A stretch of DNA of 64,000 bases from Eubacterium sp. (GTDB lineage: Bacteria; Bacillota; Clostridia; Lachnospirales; Lachnospiraceae). The notes beneath the pieces are model-generated. The model saw only the letters and a program-made list of their open reading frames with translations, had not been told where the DNA came from and did no database searches. Both the position numbers and the translations under genes were made by a program. The stretch spans positions 62,001 through 126,000 of the forward strand of contig JAFRNE010000010.1 of assembly GCA_017430325.1 (NCBI GenBank), given 5' to 3'. Below are positions 37,940 to 47,400 of the stretch, one piece after another (the stretch's first letter is position 1; every line of letters begins with the position of its first letter).

Positions 37940-40309
37940 TCAGCCTTCCTGTATCAGGTTGTAAGCCGAAACTTTCTTCATCTTTCCTGACATGAAATAA
38001 GTCAGTCCAAACATCACAAGATTAACCGCCACTATCGTGATAAACATCAACGGTGCATATACAAGCAGATCAACCTTCTCTACTCCGTAGCCGGAGAATA
38101 TCAGTGTAAGTACCGGATTGAAGAAGAAATATCCAAGCAGTGCTCCGGTGATGGTTGCGATAATACTTGCCGGAAGAAGTGAAAGAGTGATCTGGAAACG
38201 AAGCTGCCTGTTGGTGAAGCCTACAGCCTTCTTGATTCCAAACTCTCTCTCCTTCTTGATAAATACAGTCTTCAGAAGCAGTCTGATTACCAGATATATT
38301 ATCAGGAGATTCAGTATGATTAGCAGGAGGACGATCATCTTAACCGCATAAACCGGCATATTTTTGTCGCTTCTCTGGTATTCGTAATAATTCTCAGTAC
38401 TAAGGCATCTGTCACCAAGTATCTGCTCTGCCTGCTCAAGTACTTCATCTACCTTCTCAGTCGACGGATCCTCGAGTCTGAGTCTGAGATCAGTCTGAGT
38501 CACATTTATATCAAGCTTCTTAGCGCCGCCATAGGTAACATACACTCTTTCACCCAGACCGTAAACCGCCTGCTGGTAGCCTGTAATGACAAAGGCCGCC
38601 TTATTCCTTCCTCTTGTTACAACTATCTCATCACCGATCTTAACTCCAAGCTTGTCTGCAAGGATCTTACCTATAACAGCCTCATTATCCTCCTTGGCCA
38701 TCTTTCCCTCATAAACGCCGCATTCAACGTATTCAGGATGAGTCACATAGAAGAAGATGATATCGTATTCGCCAATATTTGTATTATCATACTGAAGAAC
38801 ATAGGCCTGTGATACACCCGGAATATCATTTATCCGCTGCGTGATCCTCTCGAGATCCTCATCATCCTCAGCCTTGATGGTAACATAGGCATCCGGAACA
38901 TCGCCTTGAAGCACACGCTGGAATGCACTGATGTCTACTCTCGTATTGTAAAGCAGCACAGAGGAGAACATCGTAACAAAGGAAACTGCGATCACTATTC
39001 CGGCGATGATAAGGTTCTGGCTCATGTTCTGCAGAGTGCTCTTAGCTGCCAGAAGTGTATTCAGACGTCCCTTGGTCTTCGCCAGCGGAAGGTGATTCTT
39101 CTTGAAGCTGTTTGACTCAAGTCCGAATCTGAGAGCTGTTGCCGGATGCAGAGCCTTAAGCTTTGTGGTTGCAATAAAGGTTGCAATTATAATGACTGCC
39201 AGCACGCTTCCCAGCACTACCATGAAATGTCCGACGCAGAAGCTTCTGACCCAGACCATTCCGGAAAGCTGACGGATAAGCGCATATTCAAGCACCGGAT
39301 AAAGCGCATATGAAAGTGCGATTCCTGCAAGGGTACCGGCCGTTCCAACCACCAGATATTCCAGCATCACAGAAAGCCTGATCTGCTTCGCTGTATGTCC
39401 CACAGCCCTGAGAGCGCCTATATTTCTTATATCGCGCTTAATATTATTGTTGATCGTAAATATGATCATGACCAGGCAGATAATTATTATCAGTACCGAA
39501 AACACAGTCATGAACGCCGATAATATCTTCACCAAACCTGTGTAGGAGGTCCTGAAAAGCGCCTTCAAATAGCCTGTTACAAGATGACCGTCATCAATAA
39601 GCCCATCCGTAACCTTCTTCATTCCTGACTCCGGATTTATACCTTCCTTGAAACGTACCATTACCAGCCTGTTACTGCTTATCTGCGAGCCGTTATTTGT
39701 GAGCTCATCAGACTTCGCCTTAAGGGTACTAAAAAAGTCCTCCTCAACCATAAATGAATAGAAGGTGAAATTGTATCCGCTGATAAGGTCTTCATAGAGT
39801 CCGGCGATGGTAAACTCGTAGGTTCCCAGCTCCTTCAGGTCAAAATACACCTTATCACCAACGCAGATACTGTTTGAATATGCAGAATACATATTCATAT
39901 AGATCTTATTACCCTCTACATTGTCGTCTCTCTCCACAAAATTATATCCGCTGGTGATTCCGTAATCACCAAGCTTCTGAAAGTACGATCTGCCCTCCAG
40001 CTCCTGAACCTTATCATTCTTGTTGTTTGTGAAGAAGCCATCCGATGGCTGGATTATATCCTTTATGGAATAAGCCTCGATATCGGTATTTCCTTCAAAA
40101 CCGTCCTTAACATCCACATCCGGTTCGCCACTGATAAATATATAAGAATCAACCTTTCCCAGCTTGTCGATCTTCTCGTCATACATTTTCGGATAATCTC
40201 CTACGAAGAAGCCCGCATGGAGAAGCAGCGTTGAAAGAGTGATGATCAGGAAAAATACAACAAGCAGATGCTTATCTTTATGCAGATGTGATCTTACTAA
40301 CTTTACCAT
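37940..40309 (-). CDS. FtsX/MacB-type ABC transporter permease (two-FtsX-domain)
   Basis: The 789-residue membrane protein has an N-terminal TM helix (about 17-35), a large extracytoplasmic domain, a three-helix FtsX block (about 255-375), a further TM near 435, a second extracytoplasmic domain and a final three-helix FtsX block (about 660-775). This is the DUF214 layout of BceB-like and lipoprotein/antimicrobial exporters. Its ATG overlaps the ATPase stop by 7 bp. With the HK/RR pair upstream it probably forms a sensing/detoxification module for peptides; this is inferred. Confidence 0.86.
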   Translation of the reverse strand: MVKLVRSHLHKDKHLLVVFFLIITLSTLLLHAGFFVGDYPKMYDEKIDKLGKVDSYIFISGEPDVDVKDGFEGNTDIEAYSIKDIIQPSDGFFTNNKNDKVQELEGRSYFQKLGDYGITSGYNFVERDDNVEGNKIYMNMYSAYSNSICVGDKVYFDLKELGTYEFTIAGLYEDLISGYNFTFYSFMVEEDFFSTLKAKSDELTNNGSQISSNRLVMVRFKEGINPESGMKKVTDGLIDDGHLVTGYLKALFRTSYTGLVKILSAFMTVFSVLIIIICLVMIIFTINNNIKRDIRNIGALRAVGHTAKQIRLSVMLEYLVVGTAGTLAGIALSYALYPVLEYALIRQLSGMVWVRSFCVGHFMVVLGSVLAVIIIATFIATTKLKALHPATALRFGLESNSFKKNHLPLAKTKGRLNTLLAAKSTLQNMSQNLIIAGIVIAVSFVTMFSSVLLYNTRVDISAFQRVLQGDVPDAYVTIKAEDDEDLERITQRINDIPGVSQAYVLQYDNTNIGEYDIIFFYVTHPEYVECGVYEGKMAKEDNEAVIGKILADKLGVKIGDEIVVTRGRNKAAFVITGYQQAVYGLGERVYVTYGGAKKLDINVTQTDLRLRLEDPSTEKVDEVLEQAEQILGDRCLSTENYYEYQRSDKNMPVYAVKMIVLLLIILNLLIIYLVIRLLLKTVFIKKEREFGIKKAVGFTNRQLRFQITLSLLPASIIATITGALLGYFFFNPVLTLIFSGYGVEKVDLLVYAPLMFITIVAVNLVMFGLTYFMSGKMKKVSAYNLIQEG

Positions 40310-41067
40310 CCCATTTCCTCCAGAAATCTTCTGAGTTTCTCGTGTCTCTCTTTATCTCCGCTTACGTATTTTCCAAGTCTGCACTCTCCCATGATGCCGC
40401 CATCCTGCAGGTAAATGATCCTGTTTGCGCGTCTTGCGGACTTAATGTCGTGGGTTACCATTACCACCGACTGGCCACTGTTATTTATATCTGTAAGTAC
40501 GTCCAGTACTGCCTTTACACCTGCGGAGTTCAATGCTCCGGTAGGCTCATCCGCAAATACAACGTCCGGATCATTTATGACTGCCCTCACCATCGCCGCT
40601 CTCTGAGCCTCGCCTCCGGAAAGCTGCGAAGGAAACTTCTCTGTAAGCTCCTCGCCTATTCCAACTCTTTCAAACAGCTTGCCGGCCTTCTTCTTCAGGT
40701 CCTTCTGCTTCTGTCCTGTGAGCATTCCCGTGGAGATCGCATTGTCCATGATGCTCATGCTGTCAACCAGATGGATCTGCTGAAATACAAAGCCGCAATG
40801 TTTTCTTCTGAATACAGCCAGCTGATCATCATTCATCTTCGTAATATCCTCGCCGCAGTAATCAATCTTACCCAGGCTCGGCTTATCCATTCCCGAAAGA
40901 GCATAGAGAAGAGTTGATTTACCGGCTCCAGATGAGCCCATAATGACTGTGAAATCACCTTCATATATCTCCATGTCCAGATTCTTTATTATATGCTGCT
41001 GCTTTCCTCCTACCGAGAAGCTCTTGGAGAGCTTGTCAGTTTTGATAATTACTCTCTTATCTTCCAT
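40303..41067 (-). CDS. ABC transporter ATP-binding protein (MacB/LolD/BceA type)
   Basis: The 254-residue ATPase has Walker A GSSGAGKSTLLYAL, FVFQQIHLVDS, signature LSGGEAQRAAMVRAV, Walker B VVFADEPTGALNS and the switch MVTHDI. The ADEPTGAL text is typical of the MacB/LolD/BceA group that works with FtsX-type permeases. The gene is preceded by a terminator-like hairpin at 41109-41139 that ends 41 bp before its ATG. Confidence 0.92.
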   Translation of the reverse strand: MEDKRVIIKTDKLSKSFSVGGKQQHIIKNLDMEIYEGDFTVIMGSSGAGKSTLLYALSGMDKPSLGKIDYCGEDITKMNDDQLAVFRRKHCGFVFQQIHLVDSMSIMDNAISTGMLTGQKQKDLKKKAGKLFERVGIGEELTEKFPSQLSGGEAQRAAMVRAVINDPDVVFADEPTGALNSAGVKAVLDVLTDINNSGQSVVMVTHDIKSARRANRIIYLQDGGIMGECRLGKYVSGDKERHEKLRRFLEEMGW

Positions 41068-41108
41068 ATGCTTCGTCCTTTCGAATTTGCTGTATTTATG
41101 TATTAAAA

Positions 41109-41139
41109 AAGGTCATACATCGTTTTTCTGTATGACCTT
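41109..41139 (-). terminator. terminator or attenuator between the HK gene and the ABC genes
   Basis: Arms AAGGTCATACA (41109-41119) and TGTATGACCTT (41129-41139) form a perfect 11-bp stem with a 9-nt loop, followed by TTTTTTA on the minus strand. It lies 60 bp after the kinase stop. No strong promoter is seen in the 41 bp left before the ABC start, so read-through control is possible. Confidence 0.78.
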
Positions 41140-41199
41140 ACTATAATCCTTATTGAATTTTAAATCTTTGTCTAATCTTTAACTGTTTTTTAAATCAGC

Positions 41200-42537
41200 C
41201 TACAAAAGTTTAAGGCGGATCGTAACCGTGAAGCCCTTAGGATTGTTGGAGCAGCTGAGTCCACCCTCCATCTTCTCCATAAGATACTTCGAGATGTAAA
41301 GTCCGATTCCGGAGCCCGATTTTCCCGCCGAGTTTGAACCTCTGCGGAACTTTTCCATGATCACTTCAAGCTCTTCCTCCGGCACACCGCCGCCCTCATC
41401 ACTGAAATCAATGACAAGATATTTCCGGGTTTTACTGATCTTTACACCGTCCTCCCAGTCTTCATCATCCGGCAGAAGCTCCTGCTCCTCGAATCTGCTT
41501 GCGACCGAGATTGCAGTGCCGGCGTATTTATAGGAGTTTGAAAATATATTATTGATGACCTGCTCAAGTCTGAGGCTGTCTCCGAGAACAGCTGCATCCT
41601 TGATATCGCAGTTCGTAACAAGCTTTCTGAAATCCGCCTCAGCGATCATCTGCCCGATATCAGAAGTAGACAGCTCTTCCGGCTTAACCTCAAGCTGTTC
41701 AAGCTCTTCAAGAGTTGCATGGAAGAGGTTTGAGATCAGCTTATCGATCTGGTCGGCCTTGGCATTTATCGACTGAAGAGTCTCCTTCTCAGCCTCGCCA
41801 TCTGTCGTAAGCATCATAACATCGACCATAGCTTTAATAGAAGAAACCGGAGTTTTTATATCGTGAGACAGCTCCGCCACAAGCTCCTTACGGCTCTTGA
41901 CCGCCGCCTCTTCGCGCAGTCTCGAAGCCTTCAGCTCCTCTCTCATTATATCAAAGCCTTCAGTAAAGGAGCCAAATACATGATTTCTGTCCATCTCCAG
42001 CGGATTATCCAGATCACCTGCCGCAACCTCCTCTGCAAAGCCCTTCAGTCTTCCAAAAGGCTTTATTATCCTCTTCTGAAGATACAGATAAAATATCGTC
42101 GAGATGACAAGCATTATGAAAAAGCCGATCGCTACTATGATCGCGATCCTTCTGTTTCTGCTGCGCATTTCCGCTGAAGAAGCATTATGCACGATGAGCT
42201 TTCCTACAACAAGGCCGTCTCTTTCAATATCTCTTATTACATCAAAATCTCTCGAAGCGGCAGAAACACTTGTTGCGATACCCTGCATGGTATAGACAAG
42301 AAGCTCTCCTTCCGCATCGATTATCGCATAATCAAACTTTTCTTTGCTATCGATCTTCCTGCTGTCATAAAGACTCAGCTCGTCCCAGTTTCTCGAAGAT
42401 TCCATGATCAGTCTGTTGATCTCCGTCGAATAATTCTTCGTCAGATTGTCCGTATCACTTCCTGCCACCTGCAGGCAGATAGTGGTTCCCACAGCAATAT
42501 ATATAATTATAAATATGATCAGATACCTAACCTTCAA
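41200..42537 (-). CDS. sensor histidine kinase (two TM, HAMP)
   Basis: The 445-residue kinase has TM1 (about 5-24), a sensor loop of about 100 residues, TM2 (about 130-150), HAMP with AAGDLDNPLEMD, HisKA phosphoacceptor ELSHDIKTPVSSIKAM and an HATPase domain with NNIFSNSYKYAG, FSDEGGGVPEEE and GSGIGLYISKYL. It appears to start at TTG 42537 inside the regulator's last codons (11-bp overlap). It resembles the kinase at 61612-62958 closely in layout and text, indicating a duplicated system. Confidence 0.9.
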   Translation of the reverse strand: MKVRYLIIFIIIYIAVGTTICLQVAGSDTDNLTKNYSTEINRLIMESSRNWDELSLYDSRKIDSKEKFDYAIIDAEGELLVYTMQGIATSVSAASRDFDVIRDIERDGLVVGKLIVHNASSAEMRSRNRRIAIIVAIGFFIMLVISTIFYLYLQKRIIKPFGRLKGFAEEVAAGDLDNPLEMDRNHVFGSFTEGFDIMREELKASRLREEAAVKSRKELVAELSHDIKTPVSSIKAMVDVMMLTTDGEAEKETLQSINAKADQIDKLISNLFHATLEELEQLEVKPEELSTSDIGQMIAEADFRKLVTNCDIKDAAVLGDSLRLEQVINNIFSNSYKYAGTAISVASRFEEQELLPDDEDWEDGVKISKTRKYLVIDFSDEGGGVPEEELEVIMEKFRRGSNSAGKSGSGIGLYISKYLMEKMEGGLSCSNNPKGFTVTIRLKLL

Positions 42538-43291
42538 GCTTATCCTCCAGGATAAAACCTACGCCCCAGACAGTCTTGATGTATTTCGGACTGCCTGCAT
42601 CGTCCTCCAGTTTTTCTCTCAGATGCCTGATATGCACATTCAATGTAACGTCGCCGACATATTCAGTCTCCCAGACCTTCTCAAAAAACTCATCCTTCTT
42701 GATGATACGATTGCGGTTGTTCAGCATAAAGGTCAGAAGCTTAAACTCCATCGCCTTAAGAAATACTTCTTTACCGTCTCTCGTGATCGAAGCCTTCTTC
42801 AGATTTATCAGAGCATTTCCAAGCTTTATGATATGACTGTCATTACCGTCTGAACCATCACCTGCGCTGCCCGGTTTTTCATCGGCCGATCCGCTGCCAC
42901 TCTTCCCAGCAGCCACATCTGCTGACGATTCATACCTTTTCAGCGCAGCCTTCACCTTTGCCAGAAGAACCCCGAGAGAATATGGCTTACAGATATAATC
43001 ATCACCGCCTATACTGAGAGCAAGGAGCATATCGTCCTCCTTCTGTCTCGCGCTGATGAAAAATATCGGAACATTCATCTCTGTTCTGATCCACTGGCAC
43101 AGCTCAAAACCCGAATCCTCCCCGAGGTTAATGTCGAGGAGGATCAGGGAACATGTATTTTCTTTAAAGAAGTCCTTCGCAGAAGAGGCATCCAGTACAT
43201 AATGCGCCGTTATTCCGGACATATTAAAATACTTTGCCGTATATTGCGAAAGCTCGAGTTCGTCATCAATTATCAAAACACTGTAGTGCAT
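42527..43291 (-). CDS. OmpR-family response regulator
   Basis: The 254-residue protein has a receiver (MHYSVLIIDDELELSQY; phosphoacceptor in LILLDINLGED; FFISARQ; YICKPYS), a Gly/Ser/Asp-rich linker (about 130-155) and a winged helix (ILNNRNRIIKKDEFFEKVWE region, LNVHIRHLREKLEDD). The start at 43291 was preferred over a frame that runs 51 residues into the upstream aldo/keto reductase gene. Receiver and C-terminal domain resemble the regulator at 62969. It probably controls the adjacent FtsX-type exporter. Confidence 0.9.
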   Translation of the reverse strand: MHYSVLIIDDELELSQYTAKYFNMSGITAHYVLDASSAKDFFKENTCSLILLDINLGEDSGFELCQWIRTEMNVPIFFISARQKEDDMLLALSIGGDDYICKPYSLGVLLAKVKAALKRYESSADVAAGKSGSGSADEKPGSAGDGSDGNDSHIIKLGNALINLKKASITRDGKEVFLKAMEFKLLTFMLNNRNRIIKKDEFFEKVWETEYVGDVTLNVHIRHLREKLEDDAGSPKYIKTVWGVGFILEDKLEG

Positions 43292-43293
43292 GG

Positions 43294-44490
43294 TTATTTT
43301 TTCTTCTTTGCCTTCCTGAACATGTATTTTCTGGCAATTGCGATACCGATCTTGTAATGAAGCGGACGCAGCTTCTTGTCTGCCTCCTTGATCTTCTCTC
43401 TGATCGGAATGCCCTGAGGACAGTGCTGCTCGCACTTGCCGCATTTAACACACTGACTTGCAAATACAGGATCCTTCGTCAGCCCCACAGCCTGCGCATA
43501 CTGGAAGCGGCCGTCCTTCTTATTCTCTATATACATCGCGTTGTAGCAGCTGAAGATTCCCGGTATATCCACGCCCTTAGGGCATGGCATACAGTATCTG
43601 CAGCCGGTACAGCCGACCTTTTCTCTTTCCTTGATGATGGCCTTGATCTTGCCGATCAGCTCCATATCATCCTCGTTCAGATGACCCGGAAGCGCCGCGT
43701 CAGCTATGTGGCAGTTCTCGTCAACCATCTCAACCGTATTCATTCCCGAAAGAACGCAGGTTACCTCAGGCTGATTCCAGAGCCATCTGAAGGCCCACTC
43801 AGCCGCCGTATAACCTCTCTTATCCTCGGAAATAAGCTTCTTAGCCTTGTCCGGAAGCATATTTACAAGCTTGCCGCCGCGAAGAGGCTCCATGATGATA
43901 ACCGGAATACCCTTCTCAGCCGCAGCCTTAAGTCCCTTGACGCCGGCCTGGGAAACCTCATCCATATAATTATACTGGATCTGGCAGAAATCCCAGTCAT
44001 AGTCATTCAGTATCTTCAGGAAATTCTCTGTATTTCCATGGTAAGAAAAGCCCAGATTCCTTATGGCACCCGACTTCTTCTTTTCCTTGATCCAGTCAAG
44101 GATGCCAACCTGCTTCAGCTTCTCCCACATACCGATATCTGTCAGCATATGCATCAGATAATAGTCGATATAGTCGGTCTTCAGCCTTGAAAGCTGCTCG
44201 TTGAAATATTTTTCCACAGCCTTGTCGGTCTTGATCATATACTGCGGAAGCTTGGTTGCGATATTTATCTTGCTTCTAATATTGTTTCTGGCAACTATCT
44301 CACCAAGGGCAACCTCGCTGCCCGGATATATGTAGGCGGTGTCGTAGTAGTTAACGCCTGCGTTAAATGCAGCCATTATTTCCTTCTCCGCCTTATCCAG
44401 ATCTATGGAGTTTCCCTTCTTGGTGAAACGCATACAGCCATAGCCGAGAACCGATATGTCATTGCCGTATTTGTCTTTTCTGTACTGCAT
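43294..44490 (-). CDS. aldo/keto reductase with C-terminal ferredoxin-type (2x4Fe-4S) domain
   Basis: The 398-residue protein has an aldo/keto reductase barrel (residues 1-290): catalytic Asp and Tyr in NYYDTAYIYPG, Lys in INIATKLP and His in YYLMHMLTD. The C-terminal part carries cysteine clusters CTGCRYCMPCPKG and CVKCGKCEQHCPQG, typical for two [4Fe-4S] clusters. Such fusions are common in anaerobes; physiological substrate and electron partner are unknown. The stop lies 2 bp before the response-regulator ATG. Confidence 0.9.
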   Translation of the reverse strand: MQYRKDKYGNDISVLGYGCMRFTKKGNSIDLDKAEKEIMAAFNAGVNYYDTAYIYPGSEVALGEIVARNNIRSKINIATKLPQYMIKTDKAVEKYFNEQLSRLKTDYIDYYLMHMLTDIGMWEKLKQVGILDWIKEKKKSGAIRNLGFSYHGNTENFLKILNDYDWDFCQIQYNYMDEVSQAGVKGLKAAAEKGIPVIIMEPLRGGKLVNMLPDKAKKLISEDKRGYTAAEWAFRWLWNQPEVTCVLSGMNTVEMVDENCHIADAALPGHLNEDDMELIGKIKAIIKEREKVGCTGCRYCMPCPKGVDIPGIFSCYNAMYIENKKDGRFQYAQAVGLTKDPVFASQCVKCGKCEQHCPQGIPIREKIKEADKKLRPLHYKIGIAIARKYMFRKAKKKK

Positions 44491-44557
44491 TTTTACTCCT
44501 TATTTCGGTTACTGTGTTTTCTCGCTCTTGCGTTGTATGCCGCACCTGTGATGCCGC

Positions 44558-45271
44558 CTACTGAACACCCTGTCCGTAGTACGCATTCGGGCCGTGCTTT
44601 CTCATGAAGTGCTTATCCTGCATATACTGAGGTGTTTCGCCTGCTTCAGGATTGATGCGCTCTGTAAGAACTGCCATCTTCGCAACCTCTTCGATAACAA
44701 CTGCGTTATGAACAGCCTCGAAAGCATTTCTTCCCCAGGTGAATGGTCCGTGATTCTTGCATACACAGCCCGGTACATAAGCCGGATTGATATTATCGTT
44801 TCTGAATCTCTCAACGATAGAAACGCCTGTATTTACCTCGTAGGCAGCCTCGATCTCTTCCGGAGTGAGGTTTCTGATGCAAGGAATCCTGCCATAGAAA
44901 TAATCAGCATGTGTGGTTCCGTAGCAAGGGATATCGCGTCCTGCCTGAGCCCAGGAGGTTGCATAGGTTGAATGTGTATGTACTACGCCTCCAAGCTCCG
45001 GAAATGCCCTGTAAAGCTCGATGTGAGTCGGTGTATCTGTCGAAGGATTCCACCTTCCCTCAAGTCTGCGGCCGTCAAGATCCAGGATAACTATATCCTC
45101 CGGCTTCATCTTGTCATAATCAACTCCGCTCGGCTTGATCGCTATGACTCCGTTCGCTCTGTCGATCTCGCTGACATTTCCCCAGGTAAATGTGATAAGT
45201 CCATATCTTGGAAGAAGCATATTTGCTTCATAAACTCTTCTCTTTAATTCGTCAATAACCCAATTTGCCAT
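44558..45271 (-). CDS. araD: L-ribulose-5-phosphate 4-epimerase
   Basis: The 237-residue class II aldolase-fold enzyme converts L-ribulose-5-phosphate to D-xylulose-5-phosphate. It has GNVSEIDR, the [11 protein letters not shown] phosphate loop, the zinc histidines in [16 protein letters not shown] and the later [10 protein letters not shown], and the C-terminal [10 protein letters not shown]. It is 12 bp after araA. No ribulokinase gene is in the window. Confidence 0.94.
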   Translation of the reverse strand: MANWVIDELKRRVYEANMLLPRYGLITFTWGNVSEIDRANGVIAIKPSGVDYDKMKPEDIVILDLDGRRLEGRWNPSTDTPTHIELYRAFPELGGVVHTHSTYATSWAQAGRDIPCYGTTHADYFYGRIPCIRNLTPEEIEAAYEVNTGVSIVERFRNDNINPAYVPGCVCKNHGPFTWGRNAFEAVHNAVVIEEVAKMAVLTERINPEAGETPQYMQDKHFMRKHGPNAYYGQGVQ

Positions 45272-45283
45272 CTTTCCACCATC

Positions 45284-46723
45284 CTATTTCATAAAATATT
45301 TCTGCAGATCAGCTTCTGTTGTATCGTCTCCGATCGTAATAAACTCTGTTCCTGTAAGTCTTGCAAACATTGCGATATCAGCTCTTGTAAGGGCCGTAGA
45401 AACAACCGAATGATGAGCTCCTCCTGCGTAGCACCATGCCGCAGTACCGATCGAGAAGTCCGGCTTGTGGCGGTACATGATCCTTGCAACAGGAAGAAGA
45501 GGCATCTCCTCAGGCTGCTTAACAAGCTCTATATCTGCACAGATGATTCTGAAATGATCTCCCATATCCACCATTGTAACCTGTATTCCATCGCCTGTAA
45601 CACCGTCAAATACAAGTCTGGCAGGATCCTCCTTACCGCCTATTCCAAGCGGATGAACCTGGATCTTCGGCTTGGTAGCTGCAAAGGAAACAGGAACCTC
45701 AAGCATGTGAGATGCAAGCTCAAGCTCTGCACCTGCAGGAAGGTCGTAGGTATAATCCTCGATAAAGCCTGTCGCACCGTCTCTTCCCTCTGCCATCTTC
45801 ATAAGAACCGCAGAAAATGCACTTATCTTATAGTCACCCTCAGGTCCGAAGCCGATTCCCTTATCCATAAGGTTCTGAGCTGCGATACCAGGAAGCTGCT
45901 TCATATTGTGAAGATCCTGGAAAGTATCTGTGAAAGCACCAATCCTGTTCTTTGCGATAAACTTCTCAAGAGCAACTTCGTATTTTGCCTGCTCTCTTAC
46001 AGCTTCGATGTTGTCAGTGTCCATATCGTATTTTGAAGTATATTCATCCATCTTAGTGTCGATCTCAGCATCTGTAACAGCATTTATAAGCTTTACAAGA
46101 TCGCCGACAGCATAATAATTGGTCTCCCAGCCGTACTGGATCTGAGTCTCAACACGGTCACCGTCAGTAACGGCAACATCACGCATATTGTTTCCGAAGG
46201 TTGCAACCCTCAGCTTCTTTGAATAACTGATAGCCTTTGCAACATCGCAGAAATCAGATATCTTCTTGATAACCTTCTCGTCTTTATAGTAGCCTGCAGC
46301 AACCTCATGAGCGATATTCATACGAGCAAGGATGAAACCATACTCTCTGTCGCCGTGAGCAGACTGATTGAGGTTCATGAAATCCATATCGATAGAAGCA
46401 TATGGCAGTCTCTCATTGAACTGTGTGTGAAGGTGAAGAAGCGGCTTACGAAGCTCCTGAAGTCCCTTGATCCACATCTTCGCAGGTGAGAAGGTATGCA
46501 TCCAGGTGATAACACCTACGCAATCATCATCGTTGCTTGCCTTACGCATATTTGCTATACAGATATCGCTTGTCTCAACTGTAGGAAGCAGAACCACCTC
46601 TGCCTTTCCTGCAAGCTTCTCTCCGATATATTCAGCCATCTGTCTGCTGTCCTCAGCAACCTGTCTGAGGCACTCATCGCCGTAAAGATCCTGGCTTCCA
46701 ACTATAAAATACAACTTATCCAT
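45284..46723 (-). CDS. araA: L-arabinose isomerase
   Basis: The 479-residue enzyme converts L-arabinose to L-ribulose. It has the N-terminal VGSQDLYGDECLRQV, VITWMHTFSPAKMWI, LHLHTQFN, the catalytic glutamate region GFGPEGDYK and HMLEVPVSFAATKPKI, and the metal histidines in GGAHHSV. Length is slightly below the E. coli enzyme (500). With araD it uses arabinose, which side chains of pectic arabinogalactan supply, in keeping with the GH53 galactanase nearby. Confidence 0.95.
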   Translation of the reverse strand: MDKLYFIVGSQDLYGDECLRQVAEDSRQMAEYIGEKLAGKAEVVLLPTVETSDICIANMRKASNDDDCVGVITWMHTFSPAKMWIKGLQELRKPLLHLHTQFNERLPYASIDMDFMNLNQSAHGDREYGFILARMNIAHEVAAGYYKDEKVIKKISDFCDVAKAISYSKKLRVATFGNNMRDVAVTDGDRVETQIQYGWETNYYAVGDLVKLINAVTDAEIDTKMDEYTSKYDMDTDNIEAVREQAKYEVALEKFIAKNRIGAFTDTFQDLHNMKQLPGIAAQNLMDKGIGFGPEGDYKISAFSAVLMKMAEGRDGATGFIEDYTYDLPAGAELELASHMLEVPVSFAATKPKIQVHPLGIGGKEDPARLVFDGVTGDGIQVTMVDMGDHFRIICADIELVKQPEEMPLLPVARIMYRHKPDFSIGTAAWCYAGGAHHSVVSTALTRADIAMFARLTGTEFITIGDDTTEADLQKYFMK

Positions 46724-46761
46724 TTTCTGTTTCTTCCTCCAAAAATATCTATATTATATAC

Positions 46762-47367
46762 TTACTGTTCTTCCTTCTTAGTAAGTTTTCTGATGAAGAG
46801 ATATGCTCCCCAGTAAACAACTGCACCGATGAGAACTACACCGCCCAGCAGCATATTGTCTGCTGTAAACTCATAGAATGCCTCGCCTTCGCGAACTGAA
46901 TTGATGCAGTCAACAAACCACATAAGGTCTGCGCCGAGTATTGCCATGAAAAACACTGAAAGATGAAGCTTGCCAGGTTTCTTAAAGATAAAGCCTGTGC
47001 CCTTCTTCTCCATAAAGTGAGCTGCTATAAGCATTACGATCCATACAGAAGTTACAAGCAGAGCCATCGCAACACCGATGGTACCCATCTCCGTCAGCAT
47101 CTCCTTCGTATCCTCTTTATTCTTCATCGCCGTCAAAAATGGCGGCCACGGTACAACCTCTCCGTGCCATACATGCTCGATCATGAGAAGGAACGCGCCT
47201 CCCCAAAGCATCTTAAGCAGCCAGCCGAGCTTTCTTGAGAAAGGAATATGTCCTTCTCTTTCCACAACCACGCCGCTCTCAGCCGCTTTCTTCTCTTTCC
47301 TATCCTCTACCTTTTTTGCAACTGTTACACCTACTGCTTCTGCTGCTGAAACTAAAAAACATGCCAT
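46762..47367 (-). CDS. conserved membrane protein of unknown function
   Basis: The 201-residue protein has an N-terminal hydrophobic start, a Lys/Glu-rich stretch (about 18-35) and four membrane segments: about 47-66 (LLKMLWGGAFLLMIEHVWHG), 92-115, 131-150 and 172-192. It ends in a basic tail. Conserved-looking polar groups inside the membrane part (HVWHGE, DLMWFVDC) hint at a functional site. I do not recognise a family. It lies 38 bp upstream of araA and 33 bp after the esterase-like gene, so it may belong to that unit. GGAGG precedes the ATG. Confidence 0.65.
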   Translation of the reverse strand: MACFLVSAAEAVGVTVAKKVEDRKEKKAAESGVVVEREGHIPFSRKLGWLLKMLWGGAFLLMIEHVWHGEVVPWPPFLTAMKNKEDTKEMLTEMGTIGVAMALLVTSVWIVMLIAAHFMEKKGTGFIFKKPGKLHLSVFFMAILGADLMWFVDCINSVREGEAFYEFTADNMLLGGVVLIGAVVYWGAYLFIRKLTKKEEQ

Positions 47368-47400
47368 AAATACTACCTCCTTGCATGAATTTATAATTAA

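Noticed and set aside
42527..43444. Longer response regulator starting at 43444
   Set aside because: The extra 51 residues are the out-of-frame end of the aldo/keto reductase gene; the receiver domain starts at MHYSVLIIDD.
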